Part shown: positions 1-9,756 of the stretch, piece by piece
Layout: every line of letters begins with the position of its first letter
How positions within the stretch are numbered: position 1 is the first letter of the stretch
Origin: Xanthobacteraceae bacterium
GTDB taxonomy: Bacteria; Pseudomonadota; Alphaproteobacteria; Rhizobiales; Xanthobacteraceae
DNA: 64,000 nt
NCBI GenBank assembly: GCA_030037885.1
Contig: JASHPU010000257.1
Span: 1-64,000 of the forward strand
Reading direction: 5' to 3'
The notes under the pieces: generated by a model
Databases searched by the model: none
Told to the model about the DNA's origin: nothing
The model's input: only the letters and a program-made list of their open reading frames with translations
Position numbers and translations under genes: made by a program

Positions 1-375
1 CACCGCGTCTACAAGCACTACGATCCGCGGGCGAAAATCATGCAGAAGACGTGCCACGAGGTACTGCACGAACTCGGCCGCAACGACCCGCTGCTCGACG
101 TCGCCATGGAGCTCGAGCGCATCGCGCTGCACGACGACTATTTCATCGAGAAAAAGCTTTATCCCAATGTCGATTTCTATTCCGGGATCACGCTGCGGGC
201 GATGGGCTTCCCCACCGCGATGTTCACCGTGCTGTTCGCGCTGGCGCGCACCGTCGGCTGGATCGCGCAGTGGAAGGAAATGATCGAAGACCCGCACCAG
301 AAGCTCGGCCGGCCGCGCCAGCTTTATACCGGCGCGGAGCGGCGCGATTATCAGCCGATGTCGAAACGAAGATGA
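1..375 (+). CDS. gltA: Citrate synthase, C-terminal fragment (truncated by window start)
   Basis: Open from position 1; [22 protein letters not shown]...[42 protein letters not shown] is the citrate synthase C-terminus. Confidence 0.95.
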   Translation, partial: HRVYKHYDPRAKIMQKTCHEVLHELGRNDPLLDVAMELERIALHDDYFIEKKLYPNVDFYSGITLRAMGFPTAMFTVLFALARTVGWIAQWKEMIEDPHQKLGRPRQLYTGAERRDYQPMSKRR

Positions 376-383
376 GGCGAGCG

Positions 384-424
384 GCGAATGGTTAATCTAC
401 CTATTCGCCATTTCGCTATTCGCG
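384..424. repeat. Inverted heptamer repeat (GCGAATG / ATTCGCC-ATTTCGCT-ATTCGCG) between convergent gltA and fabH
   Basis: GCGAATG at 384-390 faces ATTCGCC...ATTCGC at 403-423; right arm closely matches 50215-50236. Confidence 0.75.
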
Positions 425-1444
425 CTTGCCGTCGTACGCCCAGGTCAAATAAACGCCGCCCCAGGTAAACCCGCCGCCGAAAGCGGCCATGAGCAGGCGG
501 TCGCCGGCCTTCAGCCTGGCCTCGTAATCCCATAGACACAGCGGAATGGTGGCGGCGGTGGTGTTGCCGTATTTGTGAATCGTCATCATGACGCGGTCGA
601 CCGGCAGCTTCATGCGCCCGGCAGTGGCCTCGATGATACGCTTGTTGGCCTGGTGCGGCACCAGCCAGTCGATGTCCTCGCTCAACAGACGATTGCGCTT
701 CATCAGCGCGACGGCGACCTCGGCCATGCGGGCGATGGCGAATTTGTAGACCGAGGCGCCCTCCTGATGCACGTAGTGCAGGCGCTTGGCCACGGTCTCG
801 GCGGTCGGCGGCATGCGGCTGCCGCCGGCCTTTTGGTGCAGATGCCGCATGCCGGATCCATCGGAGCATAACAGTGTGTCGATGATGCCGTAGCGCCGGC
901 TCGGCTCGACCAGCACCGCGCCGGCGCCGTCGCCGAACAGCACGCAGGTGGCGCGGTCGGTGTAATCGATGATCGCCGACATTTTGTCGGCGCCGACGAC
1001 GACGATCTTGCGGTATTGCCCGCTGGCGATGAACTGCGCCGCGATGGTCAGCGCGTAGACGAAGCCGGAGCACGCCGCCTGCACGTCGAAACTGCCGACG
1101 TTGCGGATGCCGGCCATGTCGCAGATCAGATTGGCGGTCGACGGAAACACGAAATCCGGGGTCGTCGTCGCGCAGATCAGCAGTTCCACCTCGCTGGCCG
1201 GTGTTGCGGTTTTTGCCAACAGGCCGCGCACCGCCTGCGCGCCCATATGCGACGTGCCGAGCCCGGCGCCGGTGAGAATGCGGCGTTCCTTGATGCCGGT
1301 CCGCGCGACGATCCATTGGTCGCTGGTGTCGACCATTTGCGCAAGCTTGGCGTTGGTCAGCACGTCCGGCGGCACATAGCCGTGCACAGCGGTGATCGCG
1401 GCGTACTGCGGTCGTTTTCGCGGAGTTTTAGTTGCTTTGTTCAC
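416..1444 (-). CDS. fabH: 3-oxoacyl-ACP synthase III (KAS III)
   Basis: GTG start overlapping lpxB stop (GTGA); MVDTSDQWIVARTGIKERRI, AACSGFVYAL, HQANKRIIEAT and GNTTAATIPL motifs. Confidence 0.9.
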   Translation of the reverse strand: MNKATKTPRKRPQYAAITAVHGYVPPDVLTNAKLAQMVDTSDQWIVARTGIKERRILTGAGLGTSHMGAQAVRGLLAKTATPASEVELLICATTTPDFVFPSTANLICDMAGIRNVGSFDVQAACSGFVYALTIAAQFIASGQYRKIVVVGADKMSAIIDYTDRATCVLFGDGAGAVLVEPSRRYGIIDTLLCSDGSGMRHLHQKAGGSRMPPTAETVAKRLHYVHQEGASVYKFAIARMAEVAVALMKRNRLLSEDIDWLVPHQANKRIIEATAGRMKLPVDRVMMTIHKYGNTTAATIPLCLWDYEARLKAGDRLLMAAFGGGFTWGGVYLTWAYDGKRE

Positions 1445-2649
1445 GCGGTGGCCTTCGCGAGAGCCCGGCGGCCGTACCGTGCCAAGTCGAGGACGATGCC
1501 GGCGGCTTGGCTGCTCGGCGCCGTCGTGCCAACACCCATGATCGCGTCGAGCCTGGCGAACGCCTCGGTCTGCCGCCGCCGCGCCGGCGTGTCGGCGATC
1601 AATGGCACCAGCGCATCCGCGAGTTTGTCCGCCGTGCAGTCGCGCTGCAGCAACTCCGGAACGATGGCTTCGCCGATCACCAGGTTGGCGAGTATGATGC
1701 TGAAGAGTTCCGGCAGCCGAGCCAGCCGCGCGCCGATCCACTCGATGGCCGGTATGCGATAGGCGGCGACAGTCGGAATGCCGGCCAGCGCCAGCTCGAG
1801 CGTCACGGTGCCGGAGGCCGCCAGCGCCGCACGCGCTTTACGAAATTGCGCCCATTTCTCCGCGGGGTCGACCACGATGCGCGGCTGCACAGCCCAGGCG
1901 GCGACGCCCTCGCGCACCCGCGCCAGCAGATGCGGCATAGTCGGCAGCACGAGGTCGATTGGACCGACCCGCCCCGCGACCTGTCCCATCGCCGCGCCGA
2001 AGATCGCGAGCAGCCGGCGAATTTCGCTGGAGCGGCTCCCAGGCAATACCAGGACGAGCGGCGGATCGGTCTGCCGGCGCTGCATCTCGTCCACGCTGGG
2101 CCGCAGCTCCGCCAGTCGTTCGATCAGCGGGTGACCGACATAGACGCATGGCGGGCCGCCGAGCCGCAGGTGCGCGGCCGGCTCGAATGGCAGGATCGCC
2201 AGCACGCAATCGGCGTAGCGGCGCATGGCCCGCGCCCGCCAGGGCCGCCATGCCCACACCGTCGGCGACACATAGTCGATGATCGGGATCGACGGTGCCA
2301 GCCGCCGCACGCGGCGCGCCACGCGATGAGTGAAATCCGGACTGTCGATGATGACCAGCGCATCGGGACGCGCCGCGATCACCGCGTCGGCGGTCTCGCG
2401 GATGCGGCGCAAGATCATAGGCAGCCGGCGCGGAATAGCGGTCACGCCAATGATCGACAGTTCGTCGATCGGGAAAGGGCTTGGGATGCCCGCCGCCGCC
2501 ATGGCACGTCCGCCAACTCCGGAAAGCTTCAAAGTACCACCCTCGCGCTCGACCAGCGCCCGCGCCAAAGCCGCACCCAGGGCGTCGCCGGATTCCTCGG
2601 CGGCGATGAGTTCGATCGCGAGCGATCGCGGCTGCGGCGCATGCATCAT
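1441..2649 (-). CDS. lpxB: Lipid-A-disaccharide synthase
   Basis: 402 aa ORF; AAEESGDALGAALARAL, YVSPTVWAWRPWRA, LPGSRSSEI motifs; lpx gene context. Confidence 0.93.
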   Translation of the reverse strand: MMHAPQPRSLAIELIAAEESGDALGAALARALVEREGGTLKLSGVGGRAMAAAGIPSPFPIDELSIIGVTAIPRRLPMILRRIRETADAVIAARPDALVIIDSPDFTHRVARRVRRLAPSIPIIDYVSPTVWAWRPWRARAMRRYADCVLAILPFEPAAHLRLGGPPCVYVGHPLIERLAELRPSVDEMQRRQTDPPLVLVLPGSRSSEIRRLLAIFGAAMGQVAGRVGPIDLVLPTMPHLLARVREGVAAWAVQPRIVVDPAEKWAQFRKARAALAASGTVTLELALAGIPTVAAYRIPAIEWIGARLARLPELFSIILANLVIGEAIVPELLQRDCTADKLADALVPLIADTPARRRQTEAFARLDAIMGVGTTAPSSQAAGIVLDLARYGRRALAKATA

Positions 2650-3560
2650 CGCGTGCCGTCTCCGGTGACGCCGACCAGAAACAGTCCGGCGCGGTCAGCC
2701 GCGGCGATCATTGCGGCGGGCTCGGCGATAATTGCGCTGCCGGCGGCTACCGCAATGCCGCCGAGTCCGGCGCGCGCCGCGTTCGCGACCGTTTGCGGAC
2801 CGATCGCCGGCAGATCGAAGCGGCGATCCTGGCCGGGCTTCGGCGCCTTGACCAGCACGCCGCTGCCTGGCGCAGTGGTGACGCGGCGCTGGGTCCGCAG
2901 CTCGACCAGACGATTGAGCATGTTGTCGGTGCCCTCGGCCGCCTCGACCGCGAGCACGTGATTGTTGGCGACCACTGCCCCCTGCCCGACATCGAAGGGG
3001 CCGAGCGCCGTGATCATTTGCAGGGCCCGTGCAATGTCGACGCGGTCGCGGGCCGACGGGTGATGGCGGCCGAGCACGCCTTCCGGCACGACGATTTCGG
3101 GAGCAACGTCGGCGATGCCGATGATGCGCAGGCCGTCTTCTTCGAGCAGACGCGCAATTCCCGACAGCAGGCGATTATCGCCGCCGTGAAATGCGCGCAC
3201 AATGCGGGGCATCAGCCGAATCGTGTGCCAGTCGAGACGGATTTTGCTGATCGGCGGCCGCAGCAGCGCGCCGATGAACAATCCTTCGCGGCATTGCTCG
3301 GCGCGCGCCAGACGCAGAAAGCGTCCGGACTGCCCGAGCGGGATCCAATGATGAGTGTGGCGCTCGACCACTTTGGGATCGGCCCAGCCGCGGATCGCGA
3401 ACATCACCGGACGCAGGCCGCGCTGCGCGATCGCGTCGGCCACGGCGCCCGGAAACGCACCGCCGCCGCAGATCAATGCGATCGAGCCCCCGACCGACGG
3501 CTCACCGGGCGGCGCACCCGCGGCAAGTTGCGGATCAGACGGCATCGTCACGCTGGTCAT
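2646..3560 (-). CDS. lpxI: UDP-2,3-diacylglucosamine diphosphatase LpxI (DUF1009)
   Basis: 304 aa ORF between lpxA and lpxB; GGGAFPGAVADAIAQRGLRPVMFAIRGWAD. Confidence 0.88.
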   Translation of the reverse strand: MTSVTMPSDPQLAAGAPPGEPSVGGSIALICGGGAFPGAVADAIAQRGLRPVMFAIRGWADPKVVERHTHHWIPLGQSGRFLRLARAEQCREGLFIGALLRPPISKIRLDWHTIRLMPRIVRAFHGGDNRLLSGIARLLEEDGLRIIGIADVAPEIVVPEGVLGRHHPSARDRVDIARALQMITALGPFDVGQGAVVANNHVLAVEAAEGTDNMLNRLVELRTQRRVTTAPGSGVLVKAPKPGQDRRFDLPAIGPQTVANAARAGLGGIAVAAGSAIIAEPAAMIAAADRAGLFLVGVTGDGTR

Positions 3561-4356
3561 GGCGGTGCTGCTGCCGAGCAGGTTGAATTAAGGCGCGTTT
3601 GCCTCCGGCGCGGATAAACGCGATGATTTTTTCGATCAACGGGTCCGTGGCGAAATCCTTCGCGACGGCTTCGATTCGATCGGCAAAGACGCCGTCGGCC
3701 AGGAACAGCGCCCGGTAGGCGCGGCGCAGCCGATGCAGATCGGCGCGCGTTGCGCCGCGGCGCGTCAGGCCGACCACGTTCAAGCCGGCGAGATCCGCGA
3801 TCTGGCCGCCTGACGCAAAGCCGAAAGGGATGAGGTCGCCCGAGGCGCCCGACAAGCCGGCGAGCATCGCGCCTTCTCCGATCCGCACGTATTGATGAAC
3901 GGCAGCCTGGCCGCCGAGAAAGACGTGGTCGCCGATCGCGACGTGACCGCCGATCACCGCATTATTGGCGAAGGTGACGGAATTGCCGACGTGGCAATCG
4001 TGGCCGACATGGGAGCCGACCATGAACAGGCAGCCCTCGCCGACTTCGGTGACGCCGCCGCCATCCTCGGTCCCGGTATTCATGGTGACGCCCTCGCGCA
4101 GCTCGCAGCGCGGGCCGATGACGAGCCGCGTCGCGCCGCCGCGATAATGCACCGATTGCGGCGGCGTGCCGAGCGAGGCGAACGGATAAATGATCGTGCC
4201 GGCGCCGATCGTGGTCACGCCGGTGACGTGGACGTGAGCGACGAGCCGCACGCCGTCGGCGATCTCGACCTTGGGGCCGATGACGCAATACGGCCCGATC
4301 TCCACGCCCTCGCCCAGGCGCGCGCCGCCGGCCACGCGCGCCGCGGCATCGATCAC
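3535..4356 (-). CDS. lpxA: Acyl-ACP--UDP-N-acetylglucosamine O-acyltransferase
   Basis: Left-handed beta-helix hexapeptides; GTG start VIDAAARVAGGARLGEGVEIGPYCVIGP overlapping fabZ stop; the longer tracked ORF is an over-extension. Confidence 0.92.
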   Translation of the reverse strand: MIDAAARVAGGARLGEGVEIGPYCVIGPKVEIADGVRLVAHVHVTGVTTIGAGTIIYPFASLGTPPQSVHYRGGATRLVIGPRCELREGVTMNTGTEDGGGVTEVGEGCLFMVGSHVGHDCHVGNSVTFANNAVIGGHVAIGDHVFLGGQAAVHQYVRIGEGAMLAGLSGASGDLIPFGFASGGQIADLAGLNVVGLTRRGATRADLHRLRRAYRALFLADGVFADRIEAVAKDFATDPLIEKIIAFIRAGGKRALIQPARQQHRHDQRDDAV

Positions 4357-4811
4357 GATCTGGCCCCGCCGAGCATCGCGCCGATGACGGCTTCGGCGAT
4401 CAGCGCACTGCCGACCTTGGCTTCGGCGCGGTACCACCACATGTTGCCGCGGTGGGCGGTTTTCTTGATGTGATACTCGATGCGGTCGCCGGGCAAAGCG
4501 GGCTTGCGAAACTTCGCCTTGTCGACGGTCAACAGGTACATCGCACGCATTTCCTCTAATTTTATGCGGCGCAACACGATGACGGCGCCGGTTTGCGCCA
4601 TGCCCTCGAGCAGCAAGACACCGGGCATAACCGGATAGTCCGGGAAGTGGCCGAGAAACTGCGGCTCGTTGATGGTGACGTTCTTGATGCCGATGGCGGA
4701 TTCCTCGCCGCGAATCTCGACGATACGGTCGACCATGACGAACGGGTAACGGTGCGGCAGTATGCGCAAAATCTCCGCGATCTCGGCGGCCTCGACGGTG
4801 TCGGTATTCAT
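4353..4811 (-). CDS. fabZ: 3-hydroxyacyl-ACP dehydratase
   Basis: ILPHRYPFVMVDRI...NEPQFLGHFPDYPVMPGVLLLEGMAQTGA. Confidence 0.94.
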   Translation of the reverse strand: MNTDTVEAAEIAEILRILPHRYPFVMVDRIVEIRGEESAIGIKNVTINEPQFLGHFPDYPVMPGVLLLEGMAQTGAVIVLRRIKLEEMRAMYLLTVDKAKFRKPALPGDRIEYHIKKTAHRGNMWWYRAEAKVGSALIAEAVIGAMLGGARS

Positions 4812-5875
4812 GGCCTGTCCTCGTTCGACTTGACGGCGGCAGACTTGGTGGCGGCCGACTTGGTGGCAGCAGACTTGTTGGCAGCAGACTTGCCGCCGCC
4901 ACGGCCCGCAACATCCGCTTTGACGCGGTTTTGCCCGGCAATGACCGCGCCTTCGCCGATCGTCACGCCTGCGGCAATGCAGACCTGCCCTCCTATTATG
5001 ACAAAATCCCCCGCGGTCACGCCACCTTCCAGGCCTGCCTGCGGCGCAACCAGACAATGGCGGCCGAGGCTGACATCGTGCCCGATCCGCACGAGGCTAC
5101 CAATGGCGGTGCCCTCGCCGGTCACGGTGTCGCGGATGCAACCACGGTCGATTGTGGAATTGGCGCCGATTTCCACGCCGTCCTGGATGATGACGCGGCG
5201 GGTTTGCGGGATTTCAAGATGCTGATCGGCGTCAGACGGAAAGCCGAACCCCGCCTCCCCGATCCGCACGCCGGAATGAATGGTGACGCGATCGCCGATC
5301 AGGGCGTGCAGAATGGTGACGCCGGGGCCGACCGCGCATTGCCGCCCGATGCGCACGTCAGGGCCGATAGCTGCGCCGGCGCCGATCACCGTGCCGGCGC
5401 CGATCTCGGCGCGCGGTCCGATCACGGCTAGAGGATCGATGGCGACGCCGGCCTCGATCCGCGCCGTGGCGTGCACCTGGGCGTCCGTGGCGCGACCGCC
5501 GCCCTCGAACAGCGAGGATGGTCGCGGCGTCTCGGCAAACAGCGCGCGCGCCACCGTCGCAAAGGCACGGTACGGCGCGTCGGTGACGAGCGCGGCGAGG
5601 CCGGGCGGCGCCGACGACACAAGGCCCGGCAGGACAAAACAGGCCCCGGCATGGCTTGCCGTCAGCTCATTCCGGTGCGCCGGCTGGTCGATGAAGCAGA
5701 TGTCGGCCGCGCCGGCCTCATCAAGCGCGGCGATATTGCGGATGCGGCGCTCGCGCAGCTCTTGCCGCGCCAGTTGCGCGCCGGTCAGGTCGACGATGGC
5801 GGCGACGGTCAGCTCCGCGCTCGGCCGCACGGCGGCCGGATATGTGTCCGCCGCTGGCGAAGCTCGTGGCCGCAT
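4808..5875 (-). CDS. lpxD: UDP-3-O-(3-hydroxyacyl)glucosamine N-acyltransferase
   Basis: Hexapeptide repeats and lpxD-fabZ-lpxA context; C-terminal KSAA-repeat tail. Confidence 0.92.
   Translation of the reverse strand: MRPRASPAADTYPAAVRPSAELTVAAIVDLTGAQLARQELRERRIRNIAALDEAGAADICFIDQPAHRNELTASHAGACFVLPGLVSSAPPGLAALVTDAPYRAFATVARALFAETPRPSSLFEGGGRATDAQVHATARIEAGVAIDPLAVIGPRAEIGAGTVIGAGAAIGPDVRIGRQCAVGPGVTILHALIGDRVTIHSGVRIGEAGFGFPSDADQHLEIPQTRRVIIQDGVEIGANSTIDRGCIRDTVTGEGTAIGSLVRIGHDVSLGRHCLVAPQAGLEGGVTAGDFVIIGGQVCIAAGVTIGEGAVIAGQNRVKADVAGRGGGKSAANKSAATKSAATKSAAVKSNEDRP
4827..4901. repeat. 15-bp coding minisatellite (five units) encoding KSAA(N/T/V) repeats in the LpxD C-terminus
   Basis: gactt... 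units begin at 4827, 4842, 4857, 4872 and 4887. Confidence 0.85.
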
Positions 5876-8406
5876 CAGAAGTGGGTTCCGCCGCCGAACT
5901 GGAAGAATTGCGTGCGGTCATACCACTGATGCATGATCGGGTAAGCAAAATCGAAGCGCAGCGGACCGAACGGCGAGTTCCAGATCAAGCTGGCGCCCGC
6001 CGACACGCGCGGCGTGGCATCGTCGGTATAGAGCATGGCGCAGCCGCCGCCTTTGGCGCCCGGCGGCATCGGCGGCGCACAGACGATACCGTTCACGGGG
6101 CCGTTGATTTCGCCGGTCGCCGGGCTCGACGTTTCGCCCTGGTAGCCCCACTCCGATCCGGAATCGATGAACACGGCGCCACGGAAGCCGCTATCCTTGG
6201 GCAGAAAATAGAGCGGATATTGCAGTTCGAGACTGGCGCCCCAGTACATCGTGCCGCCGAGTGCGTCCCCGGTCCCGTAGCCGAACTCGAAATTGGTAAC
6301 GTCACGCGGCCCGATGCCGGCCGGTTCGAAGCCGCGCACCAGATTCGGTCCCATCTTGAAATCGTTGAGCATGGATACCGACTGGCCGCCAAGGCCGAGG
6401 ATGTTGCCGGCTTGCAGATGGAGGATGCCCACAAGATCGGAGACCGGCTCGTAGTAGCTGTGGAAATCGACGCTGGTGCGCATGAAGTCCGAGTTGCCGC
6501 CGAGCCCGGCAAAGTCCTGTCCGAAGTTCAGATTGATGCCGCTGGTCGGATCCTTGTTGTTGTCGAGCGTGTTGTAGATCAGGCCATAGCCGACCATCGA
6601 GGTTATCGTTGTTCCTTCGCCGAGCTCGACGCGGATCGGAAGCGAAGCCTGACCGTATTCGAGGCAGTTGAGCGGGGTCGGCGCCAAGCCGTTGGCCGCC
6701 AGGTACGCCGGCGTCCAAAACGCATTGTTCGCATTGAAATTGTCGCAGTCATCATACAACGCCGGCAATTGAATCGACTGCGTATACAGCGAATAGCGCA
6801 GCTGCACGCTGAAATCCTCGCGCAGCGGGATGCCGAATTTCAAGGTGCCGCCGATCGATTCGGTACCGTACGAGAAGTAGTTGTTGGGCAGCGTCTGCTT
6901 GGCGAACAGATCGACGCCGGCGCCGATCCGCTGGTCGAGGAAATACGGCTCGATGAAATTGAGCTCGGCGGCGCGGACGTATTCGCCGTAGGTCACCGAG
7001 GCCTTGGCAAAACGGCCGGTGCCCAACAGGTTGCGCTCGGAAAGCGAGACCTCCACCATCCAGCCTTCCGCGGTGGAATAGCCGCCCATCACGGAGAAGT
7101 CGCCGGTCGACTGCTCGACCACGTCGATGTTGACGATGACGCGATCCGGCGCCGAGCCGGGCTCGTTGGTGATCTTCACCGACTTGAAGAAATTCAGGTT
7201 CTTGATGCGCCGCTCGGCGCGGTCGATCAGCGCGCGGTTGTACGGATCGCCCTCGTTGATGTCGAGTTCGCGCCGGATCACGTAGTCGCGGGTGCGCGTG
7301 TTGCCGCGAATGTTGATGCGCTCGATATAGGCACGCGTGCCCTCGTCCACGACGTAGACGACGCCGACGCTGCGCGTCTGCGGGTTGCGGTCGCCGCGCG
7401 GACGCACGGTGCCGAACGGATAGCCGCGCCGCGCCATTTCGACCGTCAAGTCTTCGACGGTCTTTTCCACTGCTTCGCCGTTGTAGACGTCGCCCTTGTG
7501 GGTCAAGACCAGCGGCCGCAGCGTATTTGGATCGACCGCCCGCACGTTGGACTGAACGTCGATCGTGCCGAAGCGGTAGCGCGGGCCTTCCTCGATCGTG
7601 AACGTGATGATGAAGCCCTTCCGCGCCGGATCGTATTCGCCGGTCGCGGAAACGACCTGCACGTCCGCATAGCCGTGCTTGAGATAGAAGCGGCGCAAGA
7701 GGTCGCGGTCGGCCTCGATACGATCGGGGTCGTACACGTCGGTGGTCTGCAGAAAGCTCAGCCAGTTCGAGACCGCGGTCTTGATGACCTCCTTGAGCCG
7801 CCAGCTCGAATAGGCGTGGTTGCCGACGAAATTGATCTGTTTGACCCCAGTCTTCTCGCCCTCGTCGATCTTGAAGATCAGGTCGACGCGATTGTTGGGA
7901 CGCTCGATGATCTGCGGCGTGACTTTGACGTCGAAACGGCCATTGCGATGATAGATTTCGATGATGCGCTCGACGTCGGCCTGCACCATCGGTTTGGACA
8001 GCGTGCCGCGCGCCTTGGACTGGATCTCGGCCTGCAGCTGCTCGTCCTTCATCCGGTGATTGCCCTCGAACGCGAGGCGGTCGATCACCGCAGCTTCCAC
8101 GACGGACACGATGACGCGGCTGCCCTGCGTGGTGACGTGGATGTCCTGAAACAGGCCGGAGGCGTAAAGCGCCTTCAATCCGGCGTCGATCTGGTCGGCA
8201 TTGAGCCGCTCGCCGGGCGTCGCCTTGAAGTACGAGCGGATGGTGTCGGCCTCGACCCGGCGGTTGCCTTCGACCACGATCTCGGTTGCCGCCGTATGGT
8301 CCTTGGGCGCCGCCAGCGCCCCGCTCGGCGCCAAGCCAAACAAACCCACCGCGAGGAGCAAGCCGGCCAAGACAAGCCCTCGTTTTACCCGCACCCACTT
8401 CATCAT
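5875..8406 (-). CDS. bamA: Outer membrane protein assembly factor BamA (POTRA + beta-barrel)
   Basis: Signal peptide MMKWVRVKRGLVLAGLLLAVG; VEGNRRVEADTIRSYF POTRA; C-terminal aromatic barrel end (FQFGGGTHF); rseP-bamA-lpxD order. Confidence 0.94.
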   Translation of the reverse strand: MMKWVRVKRGLVLAGLLLAVGLFGLAPSGALAAPKDHTAATEIVVEGNRRVEADTIRSYFKATPGERLNADQIDAGLKALYASGLFQDIHVTTQGSRVIVSVVEAAVIDRLAFEGNHRMKDEQLQAEIQSKARGTLSKPMVQADVERIIEIYHRNGRFDVKVTPQIIERPNNRVDLIFKIDEGEKTGVKQINFVGNHAYSSWRLKEVIKTAVSNWLSFLQTTDVYDPDRIEADRDLLRRFYLKHGYADVQVVSATGEYDPARKGFIITFTIEEGPRYRFGTIDVQSNVRAVDPNTLRPLVLTHKGDVYNGEAVEKTVEDLTVEMARRGYPFGTVRPRGDRNPQTRSVGVVYVVDEGTRAYIERINIRGNTRTRDYVIRRELDINEGDPYNRALIDRAERRIKNLNFFKSVKITNEPGSAPDRVIVNIDVVEQSTGDFSVMGGYSTAEGWMVEVSLSERNLLGTGRFAKASVTYGEYVRAAELNFIEPYFLDQRIGAGVDLFAKQTLPNNYFSYGTESIGGTLKFGIPLREDFSVQLRYSLYTQSIQLPALYDDCDNFNANNAFWTPAYLAANGLAPTPLNCLEYGQASLPIRVELGEGTTITSMVGYGLIYNTLDNNKDPTSGINLNFGQDFAGLGGNSDFMRTSVDFHSYYEPVSDLVGILHLQAGNILGLGGQSVSMLNDFKMGPNLVRGFEPAGIGPRDVTNFEFGYGTGDALGGTMYWGASLELQYPLYFLPKDSGFRGAVFIDSGSEWGYQGETSSPATGEINGPVNGIVCAPPMPPGAKGGGCAMLYTDDATPRVSAGASLIWNSPFGPLRFDFAYPIMHQWYDRTQFFQFGGGTHF

Positions 8407-8560
8407 GCGCAAAGCGCCCTTATTCCCCTCGCGTAGCCGCCCCCGAACTGGCGGGTCGCTCACGTCCCTTAAGCCCTGTCCCCGATCAACGCTCTTGCCG
8501 TTACCCGGCCATCCTCCATCTCCGGTCTTTGTTCCGCCAAGCGTTGCAGCGCCCTAACCC

Positions 8561-9712
8561 CTAAGACGCTGCCAAGTGCACGATGTCATTGAAAGTTGCA
8601 AATATCATCAACATCAGGACGATAGCGAAGCCGATGCGGAATCCGACCTCCTGGGCTCGTTCCGACAGCGGACGGCCGCGCAGGGCTTCGATCGAATAGA
8701 ACAAAAGATGACCGCCATCGAGCAACGGAATCGGAAACAGGTTTAACAGCCCGATCGACACAGACAACACCGCCGCCAAGTGGATGAGTGCCACAAAGCT
8801 CACGCTGGCGACCTGTCCAGACATTTGCGCGATGCGGATGGGCCCGCCGAGTTCATCGGCGGCCTCGCGGCCGACGATGACCCGGCCGAGATAAGTCAAG
8901 GTCTTGTCGACGACGAACCAGGTTTCCTGCACCCCGAGCACCAAAGCACGCGGCGGCGAGACCGGCTGATATTTCACATCGCCGGGGGCCGGAGAGCGCA
9001 TTATGCCGAGCAAGCCGATGTGGTAGACGTTGCCGAATATGTCCTTCTCTTCGCGCAGTTGCGGCGTGGCCTGCAGCGCGATCTGTTTGCCGTCGCGCTC
9101 CACCGCGATGTTGAGGCGGTCGCCGGTGCTGTCGGAGACGATTCGCTGCATGTCGGCGAAGCTGTCGATCTTCTCACCGTCGATCGCGAGCACCATATCG
9201 CCCGGCTTGAAGCCTGCCGCGGCGGCCGGGCTGCCGGGCTGCACCTGATCCACCCGGGGACTCAATGTCTGCATCCCAAAGATCATGAAAATCCCGGCGA
9301 AGATCACGATCGCCAAAATGAAATTGGCGATCGGCCCCGCCGCAACGATGGCGGCGCGCTTGAGCACCGGCTGAAAGATCAAGCTTTGCTCTCGTTCCGC
9401 GGCGTCCATGGTCGAAGCACGCGCTTTATCGGGCGTGCTGGCGGCCGTCTCATCCCCAAAGAATTTGACATAGCCGCCGAGCGGGATTGGGGCGATTTTC
9501 CAGCGCGTACCGTGCCGATCGTAGAATCCGGCGATTTCCGGTCCGAATCCGATCGAGAAGACGAGGACTCGCACGCCGCACAAGCGCGCGATCAGGAAAT
9601 GCCCCAATTCGTGAAAAAAGACGACGATACTGAGGACGAACAAGAAGGGCACGAGGTAGTGCAGGATATCACTACCAAGCCCTTGTAAATGCGAAATAAT
9701 ATCCGTCCCCAT
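8561..9712 (-). CDS. rseP: RIP metalloprotease, site-2 protease
   Basis: FFHELGHFLIARLCGV (HExxH), PDZ region, NLFPIPLLDGGHL. Confidence 0.94.
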   Translation of the reverse strand: MGTDIISHLQGLGSDILHYLVPFLFVLSIVVFFHELGHFLIARLCGVRVLVFSIGFGPEIAGFYDRHGTRWKIAPIPLGGYVKFFGDETAASTPDKARASTMDAAEREQSLIFQPVLKRAAIVAAGPIANFILAIVIFAGIFMIFGMQTLSPRVDQVQPGSPAAAAGFKPGDMVLAIDGEKIDSFADMQRIVSDSTGDRLNIAVERDGKQIALQATPQLREEKDIFGNVYHIGLLGIMRSPAPGDVKYQPVSPPRALVLGVQETWFVVDKTLTYLGRVIVGREAADELGGPIRIAQMSGQVASVSFVALIHLAAVLSVSIGLLNLFPIPLLDGGHLLFYSIEALRGRPLSERAQEVGFRIGFAIVLMLMIFATFNDIVHLAAS

Positions 9713-9756
9713 AATGCTGTCCCACGCCCCAAACGCGCCAACCCCGAGCCCGGACG

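Noticed and set aside
1432-2961. 509-aa plus-strand ORF across lpxB/lpxI
   Set aside because: Antisense shadow spanning two well-supported genes.
5842-8436. 864-aa plus-strand ORF antisense to bamA
   Set aside because: Shadow frame of a high-GC gene; composition is His/Arg/Asp-rich with no domain, and BamA on the other strand is unambiguous.
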